In this document: positions 51,501-54,279 of the stretch, piece after piece | How positions within the stretch are numbered: the first letter of the stretch is position 1 | How the letters are laid out: each line of letters begins with the position of its first letter | Assembly (NCBI GenBank): GCA_943736015.1 | Contig: OX031069.1 | Location: 21,085,235-21,149,234 of the forward strand | Reading direction: 5' to 3' | DNA length: 64,000 nt | DNA from: Tridacna crocea | Lineage: Eukaryota; Mollusca; Bivalvia; Cardiida; Cardiidae | Notes under the pieces: model-generated | The model's database searches: none | What the model was told of the DNA's origin: nothing | What the model saw: the letters and a program-made list of their open reading frames with translations, nothing else | Program-made: the position numbers and the translations under genes

Positions 51501-54099
51501 AAACAACCTTGACTGAATCTAGCAACAGCCTCCTGAATTCTATGACTTTCAGGCAAGTCTTTGTAGGCTGAAGTAGCAAGGGACATGACCCTATCTGCCC
51601 AGTCTTCTAAAGTTTCCTCTGGATGTTGAGAGGCTTGCTGGAAGTTGACTCGAGCAGTTTCAATCAAGTCAATGGAGCCAAACCTACTTTCAAGTTTTTT
51701 GAGCATTTCCTTGAAAGTAAATTCTTCATCCATCCTAAATGTGATGGTGAAGAAGTCTAGAGCCTTTCCTTCTAGACTCCAAGTCAAATAATCCTTGCAT
51801 TCCTGCTCTCCCCAGTTAGAAACCGACCTATAGCTCTCGAACATTTTTCTGAACGAAAACCAGCTCGTCTTGCCATTAAAATGTAGATTTTTTGGCAGCA
51901 GAGCCGGTTTCCCTCTTTTCAGAATGGCGGGTCTAGAAGACACCTGCCTGTCCAAAGCTACTTCAGGTTTAGGAGAACCGGAATTTAAACTTTAGGAAGA
52001 CTCGTCCGGATAGAATCCAGTCGGTCTTCTGTTAACCCTCAACTTCCGGGACTTTTTGCTTGTGCTGGTGAGTCTCGGGATAGGCGGCTGAGCTAATTGT
52101 TCTTTAATGGTAGAATTTGTTTTAGGAACCTGTCTCTCCAGATTCTCAAACTCCTGTGTGAGGGGCTTGAATCCTGGAGGGACACGCGGAGTAGCAGTGT
52201 GCACGGAAGATTGTCTAGAAGACATATCCACAGCAGCCGCTTGTCTAGAAGACAAGTCAAAAGTTGACGGCTGCTGTGCCAGCGACTGCTGCAACTCCAA
52301 CTGGGTCCTAATCAATCTCTGCAAGTCTTGAATTTGTTTGGCTGTTTGTTCTTGGAGGACTTGCAAAGTTACCATATCCATCCGTGTTTTCAATGGGCTT
52401 TGCCTGGATTCAGGCAAAGGTGATTTGGGTGGCTGCAGATGGAGAGTTGGTTTAGGTGGAGAAACCAACTTATGTAATTGCTCAGTCTGTGCAGAATGTG
52501 TTACGGGTTTAATTTTTTGCACAGAAGGTCTAGTTTGATGGGGTGGGGTTTGAAAAGTAGCAGCAGTCCTCGGAACTGTTGTGAATTCCGAAAACATTTG
52601 CTCCAAACCTTGGCTTTTCTTAGTAGGCCGTATGTCACTTTGTGACAAAAGCCTACGTAGCTGATCCTCAGTCTCACTTATCTGAGACTCAAGTTCAGCT
52701 CTTTCTGCCTCTAGTGAGGTTAAGGGAGGAAGTGGTAAACTCTTATCTGCCCTTTCTCTCTTAAGTAGTCTTCTAGAAAGAACACTGAAATCTAATTGAT
52801 TCCAGGTTTCTTCTTCAACTGCCCCCATCATCATCATGGAGAACGCCATTTTAGTCACCGGACCATACATATCTCTATGGTAGACAATGGCCTCTGCTCT
52901 TTTTTGGCCAATGGCTTTAATGCTGCAGAGTTGGTCAACAGTTGCAGTGTTGATGTTCATTCTGCTCATTTTTTCCAAAGAGAAATGAATACAGGCAATT
53001 TTTTGTGTTTAATCAAAAATTAAACAAAATGCAAAACCTGCAAGGAAAAAGCATGCAATTTAAACAACAAAGAAAGCAAAAACTGACAGTTAAATTCAAG
53101 TGCTTAGAAAGCGTACCTGAAAATAACAGAAAAACTTTCTAATTGTAAACCAGGTGGGTGGGGTGAGTACTGGCTTTACAGTAAAATGGGCGCTTCCTGC
53201 CTGTAAAGATTAAACTGGCATACCCTAACCTGATTTAAATTAGCCTTTCTTTCTTTTCTGTGTAGACCAAATTTGTAACTGACATGTGAAACCACCTCGG
53301 CTAGAAGCCAATTAAGGTAACACAAGAAAACTGGGACCAAACAAGTAGAACTCAATTTAGTCTTGAAGTCAAAAGTTGTATTGAATGAGTAGAACTCAAT
53401 TCAATACCCTTATCCACAACAGGTGCCTTGTTTTCAAATTGTTTTTCAAGCTAGAAGCCTGAGGGAGTCTTTTTTGGAATTTATAGAAGGCTCGCGAAAA
53501 CACAATACCAACAACCAAAAAGACTGGAAACAATCGAAAAAGTTCTTGTTTTTAATCCTCGTCGCCAATAAAGTGTGCCGAGTTATTATTTTGGGGCGAT
53601 ACCTGTCCTTTAGTGGCTGTAAATACTTGCGAAGGTGCTAACTTCTGTATTTCTTTATCTTCTGACTTCATCAACGTCTACACAGTAGTTTGTCAGGTGA
53701 GAGAGTGAACAAAGAGAAATACTGGTTCCCTATTTCAATTTTACCCGCCACTCTGGTTTCCCAGTGACACTGGTACCCAGCGTCACTACAAGATTATTTC
53801 GTTTACCTACCGTCGAGAACCTGGAAATACGTGAATGAGAGTGAGTTATGGTTGTGGTGCAGATGAAAAGCTGTCTTAAAGTGCTAAAATATACCAAACG
53901 TAACCAACCAGACACGAAAAAATTTGCTTGAAAGTACTAAAAATAATGTGCTTTACATACCTCATGATATTCCAAAGTCACGAAGCTCATTGGCAGTAAG
54001 ATAACCAATAATAATGCTAGAAGACCGACCACACCCCCAACTATATAAAACAGAGTTTTGTTTTCTTCGAAGCCTGGCATATTCGTAGACAAGTCCTAC
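26058..54099 (-). CDS. SPFH/band-7 domain single-pass membrane protein, seven coding exons
   Basis: Coding exons are 54080-53961, 44418-44257, 43470-43351, 40274-40142, 36319-36231, 34560-34441 and 26321-26058. All junctions are GT/AG and phases match, giving 335 residues. Residues 1-10 are polar, 11-35 form one transmembrane anchor ([17 protein letters not shown]), about 36-235 an SPFH/prohibitin-like domain, and 236-335 a charged helical tail likely to be coiled coil. SPFH proteins (stomatin, prohibitin, flotillin and relatives) assemble into membrane-associated oligomers. The exact subfamily is not recognised. Cysteines clustered in exon 5 and at the end of exon 4 ([10 protein letters not shown]) suggest disulphides or a metal site in a non-cytosolic loop. 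The 5' UTR exon was not found. Introns 1 and 6 each hold a sense-oriented LTR retrotransposon. Confidence 0.82.
26376..26386. repeat. Left tip of family H MITE (copy H3) interrupted by LTR element 1
   Basis: GGATCTGTAT here plus TCACCCACCATTC at 32631 onward rebuilds the MITE end once the retrotransposon and one GTAT copy are removed. Confidence 0.75.
26387..26943 (-). repeat. LTR element 1, 3' LTR
   Basis: 557 bp, TGTTACGAGTC...TACATAACA as written on the plus strand. No difference from 32070-32626 was seen on reading. Confidence 0.93.
26944..26954 (-). promoter_or_regulatory. LTR element 1 polypurine tract
   Basis: AAGGGGGGAAG in the sense direction directly abuts the 3' LTR, the expected position for plus-strand priming. 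Confidence 0.8.
27164..27435 (-). pseudogene. LTR element 1 RNase H, frameshifted from RT
   Basis: RNase H motifs ([46 protein letters not shown]) read to a TGA at 27166-27164 in a frame offset from RT. The shift falls in an A run around 27431-27436 that looks one base short. Confidence 0.85.
27400..29169 (-). CDS. pol: LTR element 1 integrase C-terminus plus reverse transcriptase (disrupted pol)
   Basis: This continues the same frame as the upstream gag-PR-INT reading frame after an in-frame TGA. It has no ATG of its own. Order: end of the integrase core ([21 protein letters not shown]), integrase C-terminal region with the [12 protein letters not shown] motif, a linker, then reverse transcriptase with motif [25 protein letters not shown] and the catalytic [10 protein letters not shown]. 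The RT active site is intact. It ends prematurely at a TAG after the frameshift entering RNase H. Confidence 0.92.
   Translation of the reverse strand, partial: DEGIHLLLFAVRESVQESLGFSPFELVFGHSVRGPLKLLKEKFLSNDEKPLNLLQYVSDFRNRLSRACEVARSNLKTSQGKMKARYDNHVIDRKFKPGDKVLALLSIPGRPLQARYFGPYTIDKKTSDLNYIINTPGRRKNKQMCHVNMLKEYFDRDSSISKPITVVNTVPQESNVSDLEVNLDFIDKSDPGPSKLENSDILRNLDNKLSHLEPSQQEELKQLIHEYEHLFPDIPTRTDKIYHDVIVEDSKPIKQHPYRMNPLKQKYLQDEVKYLLENDFIEPSQSNYSSPCILVPKSNGTYRMCTDYRKVNSVTKTDSFPIPRIDDCIDKVGNSKYVTKFDLLKGFWQVPLTDRAKEVSAFATPNGLYQYKVMPFGMKNSPATFQRLVNNVICGLDGCDAYIDDVIIYSDSWSDHLQRIRKFFDRLSKAKLTVNLAKTEFCHATVTFLGHLVGQGQVKPLEAKVHAISEFPVPKCKRQLMRFLGMAGYYRKFCKNFSGIAEPLTNLLKKRTKFKWNDKCQDAFDRLKAILKNAPVLLAPDFDKCFKLAVDASDVGIGAVLLQEDNNGIDHPVCYFSKKLTKIRKITLP
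29170..31875 (-). CDS. gag-pol: LTR element 1 Gag-protease-integrase (N-terminal part) polyprotein
   Basis: 901 codons from ATG at 31875. Residues about 10-55 form a SAP-like helical segment; about 85-140 is an extremely charged Glu/Arg coiled coil; 150-330 is the gag domain; [14 protein letters not shown] (about 376-389) is a zinc knuckle. A retropepsin motif [12 protein letters not shown] follows near 470. The integrase HHCC finger ([10 protein letters not shown]...CKTCHTC) is near 700-745, and the integrase core has LIDCVGP, SDQGSNF and [10 protein letters not shown] (D, D, E). Gag and pol share one frame. The TGA at 29172-29170 falls where integrases have a conserved Trp (context KD-stop-DEG), so it looks like a TGG to TGA nonsense change. 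Confidence 0.93.
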   Translation of the reverse strand: MSFDLDKFKAEPSVELLNLGKKTDLLNLAKHYKLSEIKSSMRKHEIKNILVQYFVDEEIFNENALSLIVDVQSVSSSKELELKLQIRQLEIQEREKEREWEEREKEREREREREREEREREEREKEREFQLRMREIEMQERANQPKQKIEYNFDVTKHIRLVPPFQEKEVDKYFLHFEKVAENLNWSKEHWTLLLQSVLIGKAREIYTQLGVEQCHHYETVKELILKGYELVPEAYRQKFRNCKKDSNQTHVEFARNKEQLFDRWCCSKKVDQNYDKLRQLVLVEEFKRCIQFDVKTFLDEKQVETLEEAARLADNYYLTHKVSFIAKPKPTSSHPQNKFTSGNSSGMPSQSNTPKPNSTSETKSQYPLSRPTCNYCKKPGHLVSECLKLKRKLESDEAKPTGLTTLRPRPQSSIKTNTIDTVTKPKSDSTMEIFEPFMLNGFVSLSGDNCPPTPIKILRDTGASQSLILADILPFSEKTSSGTSVLIQGVECVTVNIPLHYVNLSSDLVTGLVVIGIKPSLPFKGVHLLLGNDLAGDKVVVNPLVTDIPNIGQTDDPIEQEIPDLYPSCAVTRAMAKKAILKNSNSDIDLTDTFIGQYFNNEIKKSLDPSLSDTQTDSSMSCHSPPRSIDQGHDTLSKSQLIQEQQTDPEISKLIFRALPEDEISQVPMCYYIKNGILMRKWRPFDVPADDEWAVYHQLVVPKSYRHEILSIAHESPMSGHLGINKTYHKIINHFYWPGLKSYVSKYCKTCHTCQMVGKPNQTIPKAQLQPIPAFDEPFSRILIDCVGPLPRTKSGNEYLLTIMCTSTRFPEAIPLRNIKTKPIVKALIKFFTFVGLPKSVQSDQGSNFMSGIFQQVMHELAIKQYRSSAYHPESQGALERFHQTLKNMIRSYCFDTEKD
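32047..32064 (-). promoter_or_regulatory. LTR element 1 primer-binding site (tRNA-Pro type)
   Basis: TGGGGGCTCGTCCGGGAT in the sense direction, five bases from the 5' LTR. This is the same 18-mer used as the tRNA-Pro primer site in gammaretroviruses such as MLV. Confidence 0.9.
32070..32626 (-). repeat. LTR element 1, 5' LTR
   Basis: 557 bp. With the element on the minus strand this right-hand copy is the promoter-bearing 5' LTR. Confidence 0.93.
32627..32822. repeat. Family H MITE, main part (copy H3)
   Basis: Continues the family H copy split by LTR element 1. The inner palindrome has CTGATTGGCTAAACC and GGTTTAGCCAATCAG; the right end is TTGGTGAATACAGGTCC. Confidence 0.8.
32944..33075. 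repeat. Foldback repeat (family F)
   Basis: CAGGGGACTTGGAAACTTGT and ACAAGTTTCCAAGTCCCCTG form arms around a short centre with GTGGTTAATCATGTCGCCAC. Directly followed by family G copy G3; compare 10268-10505. Confidence 0.8.
33067..33424. mobile_element. Family G TIR MITE, complete copy (G3)
   Basis: Ends TTATTATACTGCAAAG and CTTTGCAGTATAATAA are a perfect 16-bp inverted pair. The interior has two TGACGTCA palindromes (33194-33201, 33210-33217), GATCGATCGACGCCGCC and a GGGAACATGATATATGTTCCC palindrome. No ORF. Confidence 0.85.
33725..33945. repeat. Family A MITE, degraded (copy A13)
   Basis: Retains GGGAAAAGAGGAAAAGACTG, CTTTCTCCTTTCCTCATTG and CCTGAAGATCGTCAAAGAG. Confidence 0.55.
33990..34437. 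repeat. Dispersed repeat family K (copy K1) abutting SPFH exon 6
   Basis: Matches 41040-41530: inverted GTGAAAGATC and GATCTTTCACC arms, then TTTCATGCTTTTAACCCTTT, GGGAGGAGCTTTATCAAAAT and a TATCCTACYGGAAARCA end. It stops a few bases from the exon 6 donor at 34440-34439. Confidence 0.75.
34441..34560 (-). CDS. SPFH protein, exon 6
   Basis: Phase-0 exon of 40 codons with acceptor TATGCACAG and donor ATG|GTATAC. It encodes [20 protein letters not shown] and continues to VIRKETQAM. The [10 protein letters not shown] stretch and following helix are typical of the end of an SPFH domain. Repeat families K and I lie within 4 and about 25 bases of its two ends. Confidence 0.88.
34585..34822. mobile_element. 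Family I TIR MITE (copy I2)
   Basis: Contains TTTGCGTAAAGTGTCGTCTC, the palindrome TTAGCCTGCGCAG/CTGCGCAGGCTAA-type core, and CGACACTTTACGCAAATG at the right. Same arrangement as I1. Confidence 0.78.
35225..36145. mobile_element. Foldback element with arms built of short GC-rich repeats
   Basis: The left arm (35228-35462) is about 17 imperfect copies of GGACATCTGCCCCC. The right arm (35833-36142) carries the complement GGGGGCAGATGTCC about 22 times. A unique core of about 370 bp lies between. The outer edges share an AAGATGTTT word. Long proline- or glycine-rich open frames here are repeat artefacts. It lies in an SPFH intron. Confidence 0.8.
36231..36319 (-). CDS. SPFH protein, exon 5 (short, 89 bases)
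   Basis: Found by phase: exon 4 ends in phase 1 and exon 6 begins in phase 0, and this exon bridges them. Acceptor TTTTCGTTCAG, then (A)[19 protein letters not shown] and [10 protein letters not shown], donor AAG|GTCTGT. FFQLTK joins VDIPSDVED, as expected for an SPFH strand. Three cysteines lie within nine residues. Confidence 0.85.
36330..36525. repeat. AAT and GAT trinucleotide microsatellites
   Basis: An AAT run at about 36333-36358 and a GAT run at about 36482-36520. Confidence 0.9.
36733..36792. repeat. Family L partial palindrome
   Basis: GTAACTACAGCTTG and CAAGCTGTAGTTAC form the hairpin; the right side continues to ACCGACGATATA as in 12043-12123. Confidence 0.75.
36988..37455. repeat. 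Family E, single-arm copy
   Basis: Matches one arm of the 6777-7494 palindrome, including TTATTATATACCTAGCAGTG and the GGATGCGTCGTAAGGCG hairpin, with an extra AT-rich insert near 37110-37240. Confidence 0.8.
37527..37755. repeat. Family A MITE (copy A14)
   Basis: Contains GACGACCCTGAGAAAGAAGC, hairpin arms around GCTGTTAACCAAC and TCCAAATGCTTTCAATTTGG. Confidence 0.75.
37930..39650. repeat. 121-bp-period satellite (about 14 units) related to the family A hairpin
   Basis: Fourteen head-to-tail units, each with CAATCCCGAATAAGACTTGA, GTGTGAAAATGGGGGTACAC and GGTAACCAACATTTTCYCTT then CCCCATGTTTTC. Anchor spacings read from the sequence are 130, 114, 137, then 121-123 for the remaining ten. 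The last block matches the right arm of the family A hairpin. It lies in the SPFH intron between exons 4 and 5. Confidence 0.9.
40142..40274 (-). CDS. SPFH protein, exon 4
   Basis: Acceptor GTTGACAG; begins [20 protein letters not shown] and ends [11 protein letters not shown] at a phase-1 donor TTCG|GTAAAT. The heptad-like [18 protein letters not shown] helix is typical of SPFH proteins. Confidence 0.85.
40290..40525. repeat. Family A MITE (copy A15)
   Basis: Perfect hairpin around GGTATCC (40412-40474) with TTTTTCTGAGGGTCGTTGAA on the right. Confidence 0.78.
40668..40735. repeat. Family I-type core palindrome
   Basis: CCCTGGTCAGACTGCGCGGA and its near-complement ending GATGACCAGGG. Confidence 0.7.
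41040..41535. repeat. Dispersed repeat family K (copy K2)
   Basis: Counterpart of 33990-34437. Inner hairpin arms GTGAACACCATCG and CGATGGTGTTCAC flank GATTGGCGCAGCCACTCG. Confidence 0.75.
41611..41832. repeat. Family A MITE (copy A16)
   Basis: Begins TTTAACTCCTTTCCAAACGAC; hairpin around GGTAACC (41730-41785). Confidence 0.75.
41833..42649. other. SPFH intron 3 sequence
   Basis: Contains a degraded family A trace at about 42225-42375 (TGGTGGTTACCGTCATTGTC). Nothing else recognised. Confidence 0.45.
42650..42700. repeat. Family I-type core palindrome
   Basis: CGACCCTGGTCAGCCTG followed by CAGGCTGACCAGGGTCG. Confidence 0.8.
43100..43340. repeat. Two partial family H MITE cores
   Basis: Two copies (about 43120-43210 and 43256-43335) of AACACAATTTCTGATTGGCT and its complement. 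The second abuts exon 3 of the SPFH gene. Confidence 0.7.
43351..43470 (-). CDS. SPFH protein, exon 3
   Basis: Forty codons, phase 0 at both ends; acceptor ATTTACAG, donor AAG|GTATCG. Encodes [20 protein letters not shown] and [20 protein letters not shown], the beta strands and helix of the SPFH core. Confidence 0.88.
43660..43740. repeat. Family I-type core palindrome
   Basis: CCCATGTCAGCCTGCGCGGA pairs with TGCGCAGGCTGACATGGGTC. Confidence 0.8.
43914..44215. repeat. Mollusc-type dispersed repeat beginning with a GGTT run
   Basis: GGTTGGTTGGTTTGTGTTTA leads into ACGCCACTTTAACAG and ATATCATGGCTGTC, words that recall a dispersed repeat seen in mollusc genomes. Assignment to a named SINE is not made. 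Confidence 0.5.
44257..44418 (-). CDS. SPFH protein, exon 2
   Basis: Acceptor GAATGTTTCAG, donor GAG|GTACTG, 54 codons, phase 0. It encodes [40 protein letters not shown] and the [12 protein letters not shown] strand. This is the first strand-rich half of the SPFH domain. Confidence 0.88.
44452..44680. repeat. Family A MITE (copy A18)
   Basis: Begins TTAACCCTTTACTC and ends GAGGTAAAGGGTTAA. Perfect hairpin of the ATTGCTCGT subtype (44512-44569). Confidence 0.88.
44745..44939. repeat. Family A MITE truncated by LTR element 2 (copy A19)
   Basis: Has CTGGTCCCAAAACGAAGCAT and GGCGGGAAAAGGAGTAAATG. The right end is cut at the retrotransposon boundary. Confidence 0.65.
44940..45162 (-). repeat. 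LTR element 2, 3' LTR
   Basis: 223 bp, AAAGTGTGCCGAG...CGTCACTACA on the plus strand. Boundaries were set by the AGATT target duplication. Confidence 0.88.
45163..45173 (-). promoter_or_regulatory. LTR element 2 polypurine tract
   Basis: GTCGGGGGGAG in the sense direction abuts the 3' LTR. Confidence 0.7.
45278..45642 (-). repeat. Cluster of AGA-core mini-hairpins in the element 2 3' region
   Basis: Nine short inverted repeats read on the plus strand: GGCT-AGA-AGCC (45278, 45311, 45359, 45408, 45493), AAAGCT-AGA-AGCTTT (45335), AAAGCT-AGC-AGCTTT (45383), GAGCT-AGA-AGCTC (45470) and TGGCT-AAA-AGCCA (45630). Arms differ but always pair. Two more lie at 46357 and 46399. Confidence 0.9.
45693..45952 (-). 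pseudogene. TatD-type DNase fragment inside LTR element 2
   Basis: The segment [20 protein letters not shown], then [10 protein letters not shown] and [20 protein letters not shown] resembles the middle of TatD metal-dependent nucleases (TATDN family), where HC-x(n)-HCFTG carries metal-binding histidines. The frame is stopped upstream by TGA and downstream after WWREDRLQ, before the family's ETDSP motif. The N-terminal HxHxD half is absent. It lies after pol and before the 3' LTR, same strand. It appears to be a captured and decayed cargo domain. Confidence 0.6.
46060..46175. repeat. Short tandem duplication in the element 2 3' region
   Basis: Two units of about 59 bases share GCGGGCTCTTCGGGGAGCTA, CCCCAGCC and AGAGGCCGACTTA. 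Confidence 0.8.
46479..51166 (-). CDS. pol: LTR element 2 Pol: protease, RT, RNase H, integrase, C-terminal PHD finger
   Basis: Open from the frameshift site at 51167 to the stop at 46479. Order: linker; protease with [12 protein letters not shown]; a spacer with four VAASSP-type repeats; RT ([23 protein letters not shown], catalytic FLDDILVMG); RNase H ([33 protein letters not shown]); integrase HHCC ([11 protein letters not shown]...CNVCNQ) and core ([30 protein letters not shown]); the C-terminal [11 protein letters not shown]; finally a PHD finger ([19 protein letters not shown], then EWFHGSC and CKAC; C4-H-C3). Motif A reads [11 protein letters not shown], with His at codon 49568-49566 in place of the first catalytic Asp. 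Expressed as Gag-Pol by -1 frameshifting. The PHD finger resembles H3K4me3-reading fingers of the KDM7/PHF8 type. Confidence 0.93.
48164..48311 (-). repeat. Mini-hairpin cluster inside pol
   Basis: CGTCT-AGA-AGACG at 48164 and 48200; GGTCT-AGA-AGACC at 48245 and 48299. Translated here as LLD, a different codon phase from the ASS encoded by the cluster at 50.1-50.3 kb. Confidence 0.88.
50038..50281 (-). repeat. Mini-hairpin cluster inside the pol spacer (VAASSP repeats)
   Basis: TTGTGGCT-AGA-AGCCACAA (8-bp arms, 50038-50056); GGCT-AGA-AGCC at 50138, 50183 and 50228, each with an outer paired GTT/AAC segment beyond a small internal loop; and TGGCT-AGA-AGCCA at 50269. Confidence 0.88.
51128..51173 (-). 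promoter_or_regulatory. -1 ribosomal frameshift signal at the gag-pol junction
   Basis: The slippery heptamer T-TTA-AAC (51173-51167) is in register with the gag frame. A 5-base spacer follows, then a perfect 10-bp stem (AGGACTGAGG 51161-51152 with CCTCAGTCCT 51137-51128) and a 14-base loop. The gag stop TAA (51163-51161) falls just after the slip site, and the -1 frame is open into protease. Confidence 0.88.
51161..51991 (-). CDS. gag: LTR element 2 Gag with zinc knuckle
   Basis: Capsid-like region ([20 protein letters not shown], then [27 protein letters not shown] and [11 protein letters not shown]) followed by a basic zinc knuckle [14 protein letters not shown] near the C-terminus; ends at TAA 51163-51161. 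No ATG precedes the conserved start of the domain. The frame is continuous with the helix-hairpin-helix ORF upstream except for one TAA (51994-51992), so gag is presumably the C-terminal part of a longer protein, reached by readthrough or broken by mutation in this copy. Confidence 0.88.
   Translation of the reverse strand, partial: SLNSGSPKPEVALDRQVSSRPAILKRGKPALLPKNLHFNGKTSWFSFRKMFESYRSVSNWGEQECKDYLTWSLEGKALDFFTITFRMDEEFTFKEMLKKLESRFGSIDLIETARVNFQQASQHPEETLEDWADRVMSLATSAYKDLPESHRIQEAVARFSQGCLDKEAAKHACLENPKSIQQALNLVKHHQNITRAVDGQKKSKKSTDQVFINQVTLEEVKKVVAEAIKSEKEKRKAKPGDLCFFCKKAGHYKKDCKRYKAWLQKKNKENQQNLNG
51992..52969 (-). CDS. LTR element 2 ORF1: helix-hairpin-helix protein with coiled coil
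   Basis: From ATG 52969, 325 codons. Residues 1-45 contain [20 protein letters not shown] followed by [15 protein letters not shown], a ComEA-like helix-hairpin-helix (INTA, a GxG-like IGQK turn, then RAEAIVYHR). HhH modules of this type bind DNA non-specifically. Residues about 78-105 form a short coiled coil ([19 protein letters not shown]). The rest is Pro/Ser/Gln-rich with a second helical stretch ([19 protein letters not shown]). TAA at 51994-51992 is in frame with gag 13 codons later. Confidence 0.8.
   Translation of the reverse strand: MSRMNINTATVDQLCSIKAIGQKRAEAIVYHRDMYGPVTKMAFSMMMMGAVEEETWNQLDFSVLSRRLLKRERADKSLPLPPLTSLEAERAELESQISETEDQLRRLLSQSDIRPTKKSQGLEQMFSEFTTVPRTAATFQTPPHQTRPSVQKIKPVTHSAQTEQLHKLVSPPKPTLHLQPPKSPLPESRQSPLKTRMDMVTLQVLQEQTAKQIQDLQRLIRTQLELQQSLAQQPSTFDLSSRQAAAVDMSSRQSSVHTATPRVPPGFKPLTQEFENLERQVPKTNSTIKEQLAQPPIPRLTSTSKKSRKLRVNRRPTGFYPDESS
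52212..52256 (-). repeat. Mini-hairpins inside ORF1
   Basis: TGTCT-AGA-AGACA (52212-52224) and CTTGTCT-AGA-AGACAAG (52240-52256, 7-bp arms). Both are read as SSR in the protein. Confidence 0.85.
53554..53567 (-). promoter_or_regulatory. LTR element 2 primer-binding site
   Basis: TGGCGACGAGGATT in the sense direction lies two bases inside the 5' LTR. TGG at its start fits the CCA end of a tRNA. The primer tRNA is not assigned. Confidence 0.65.
53570..53790 (-). repeat. LTR element 2, 5' LTR
   Basis: 221 bp. It differs from the 3' LTR only near CTCTGGTTT: TTTCCCAG here versus TTTTTACCAG in the other copy. Confidence 0.9.
53961..54099 (-). CDS. SPFH protein, first coding exon with signal-anchor
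   Basis: ATG at 54080 is preceded by 19 bases of 5' UTR and an acceptor-like ATCATTTCAG, so a non-coding exon probably lies upstream. It encodes [20 protein letters not shown] and a continued hydrophobic helix ending SFVTLEYHE at donor GAG|GTATGT, phase 0. One transmembrane segment, no cleavable signal obvious. Confidence 0.85.
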
Positions 54100-54279
54100 C
54101 TGAAATGATAATTAACTGAAAATAAATTTGAAATAAAATGCATATTTGTTTGTATGTTATTCTTTATCTACTTTGTATAATCACAAAATTTATTGACCCT
54201 TTTTTGTATTCATCAGAGAAATACAGCGGAATAAATGGGACATACGCAGTCACGATATTAATTATCTTGTGGCCATGAC

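Larger units (their letters stand above)
44940..53790 (-). mobile_element. LTR retrotransposon 2, Ty3/gypsy with PHD finger and helix-hairpin-helix ORF
   Basis: An 8.85-kb element with LTRs of 221-223 bp, target duplication AGATT (44935-44939 and 53791-53795), primer site and polypurine tract. Sense order: ORF1 with helix-hairpin-helix, gag with zinc knuckle, -1 frameshift signal, protease, RT, RNase H, integrase ending in a PHD finger, then a TatD-like fragment and a 1.3-kb 3' region. About 26 mini-hairpins with an AGA core are scattered throughout. It lies in intron 1 of the SPFH gene in sense orientation, 170 bases from the first coding exon. The LTRs differ by one substitution and a 2-base indel. 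RT motif A has His where the catalytic Asp belongs, and a TAA interrupts ORF1-gag, so this copy is probably inactive. Confidence 0.93.

Noticed and set aside
44940-53790. Classification of LTR element 2 as an endogenous retrovirus
   Set aside because: No envelope-like ORF with signal peptide and membrane anchor was found after pol; the downstream fragment is TatD-like.
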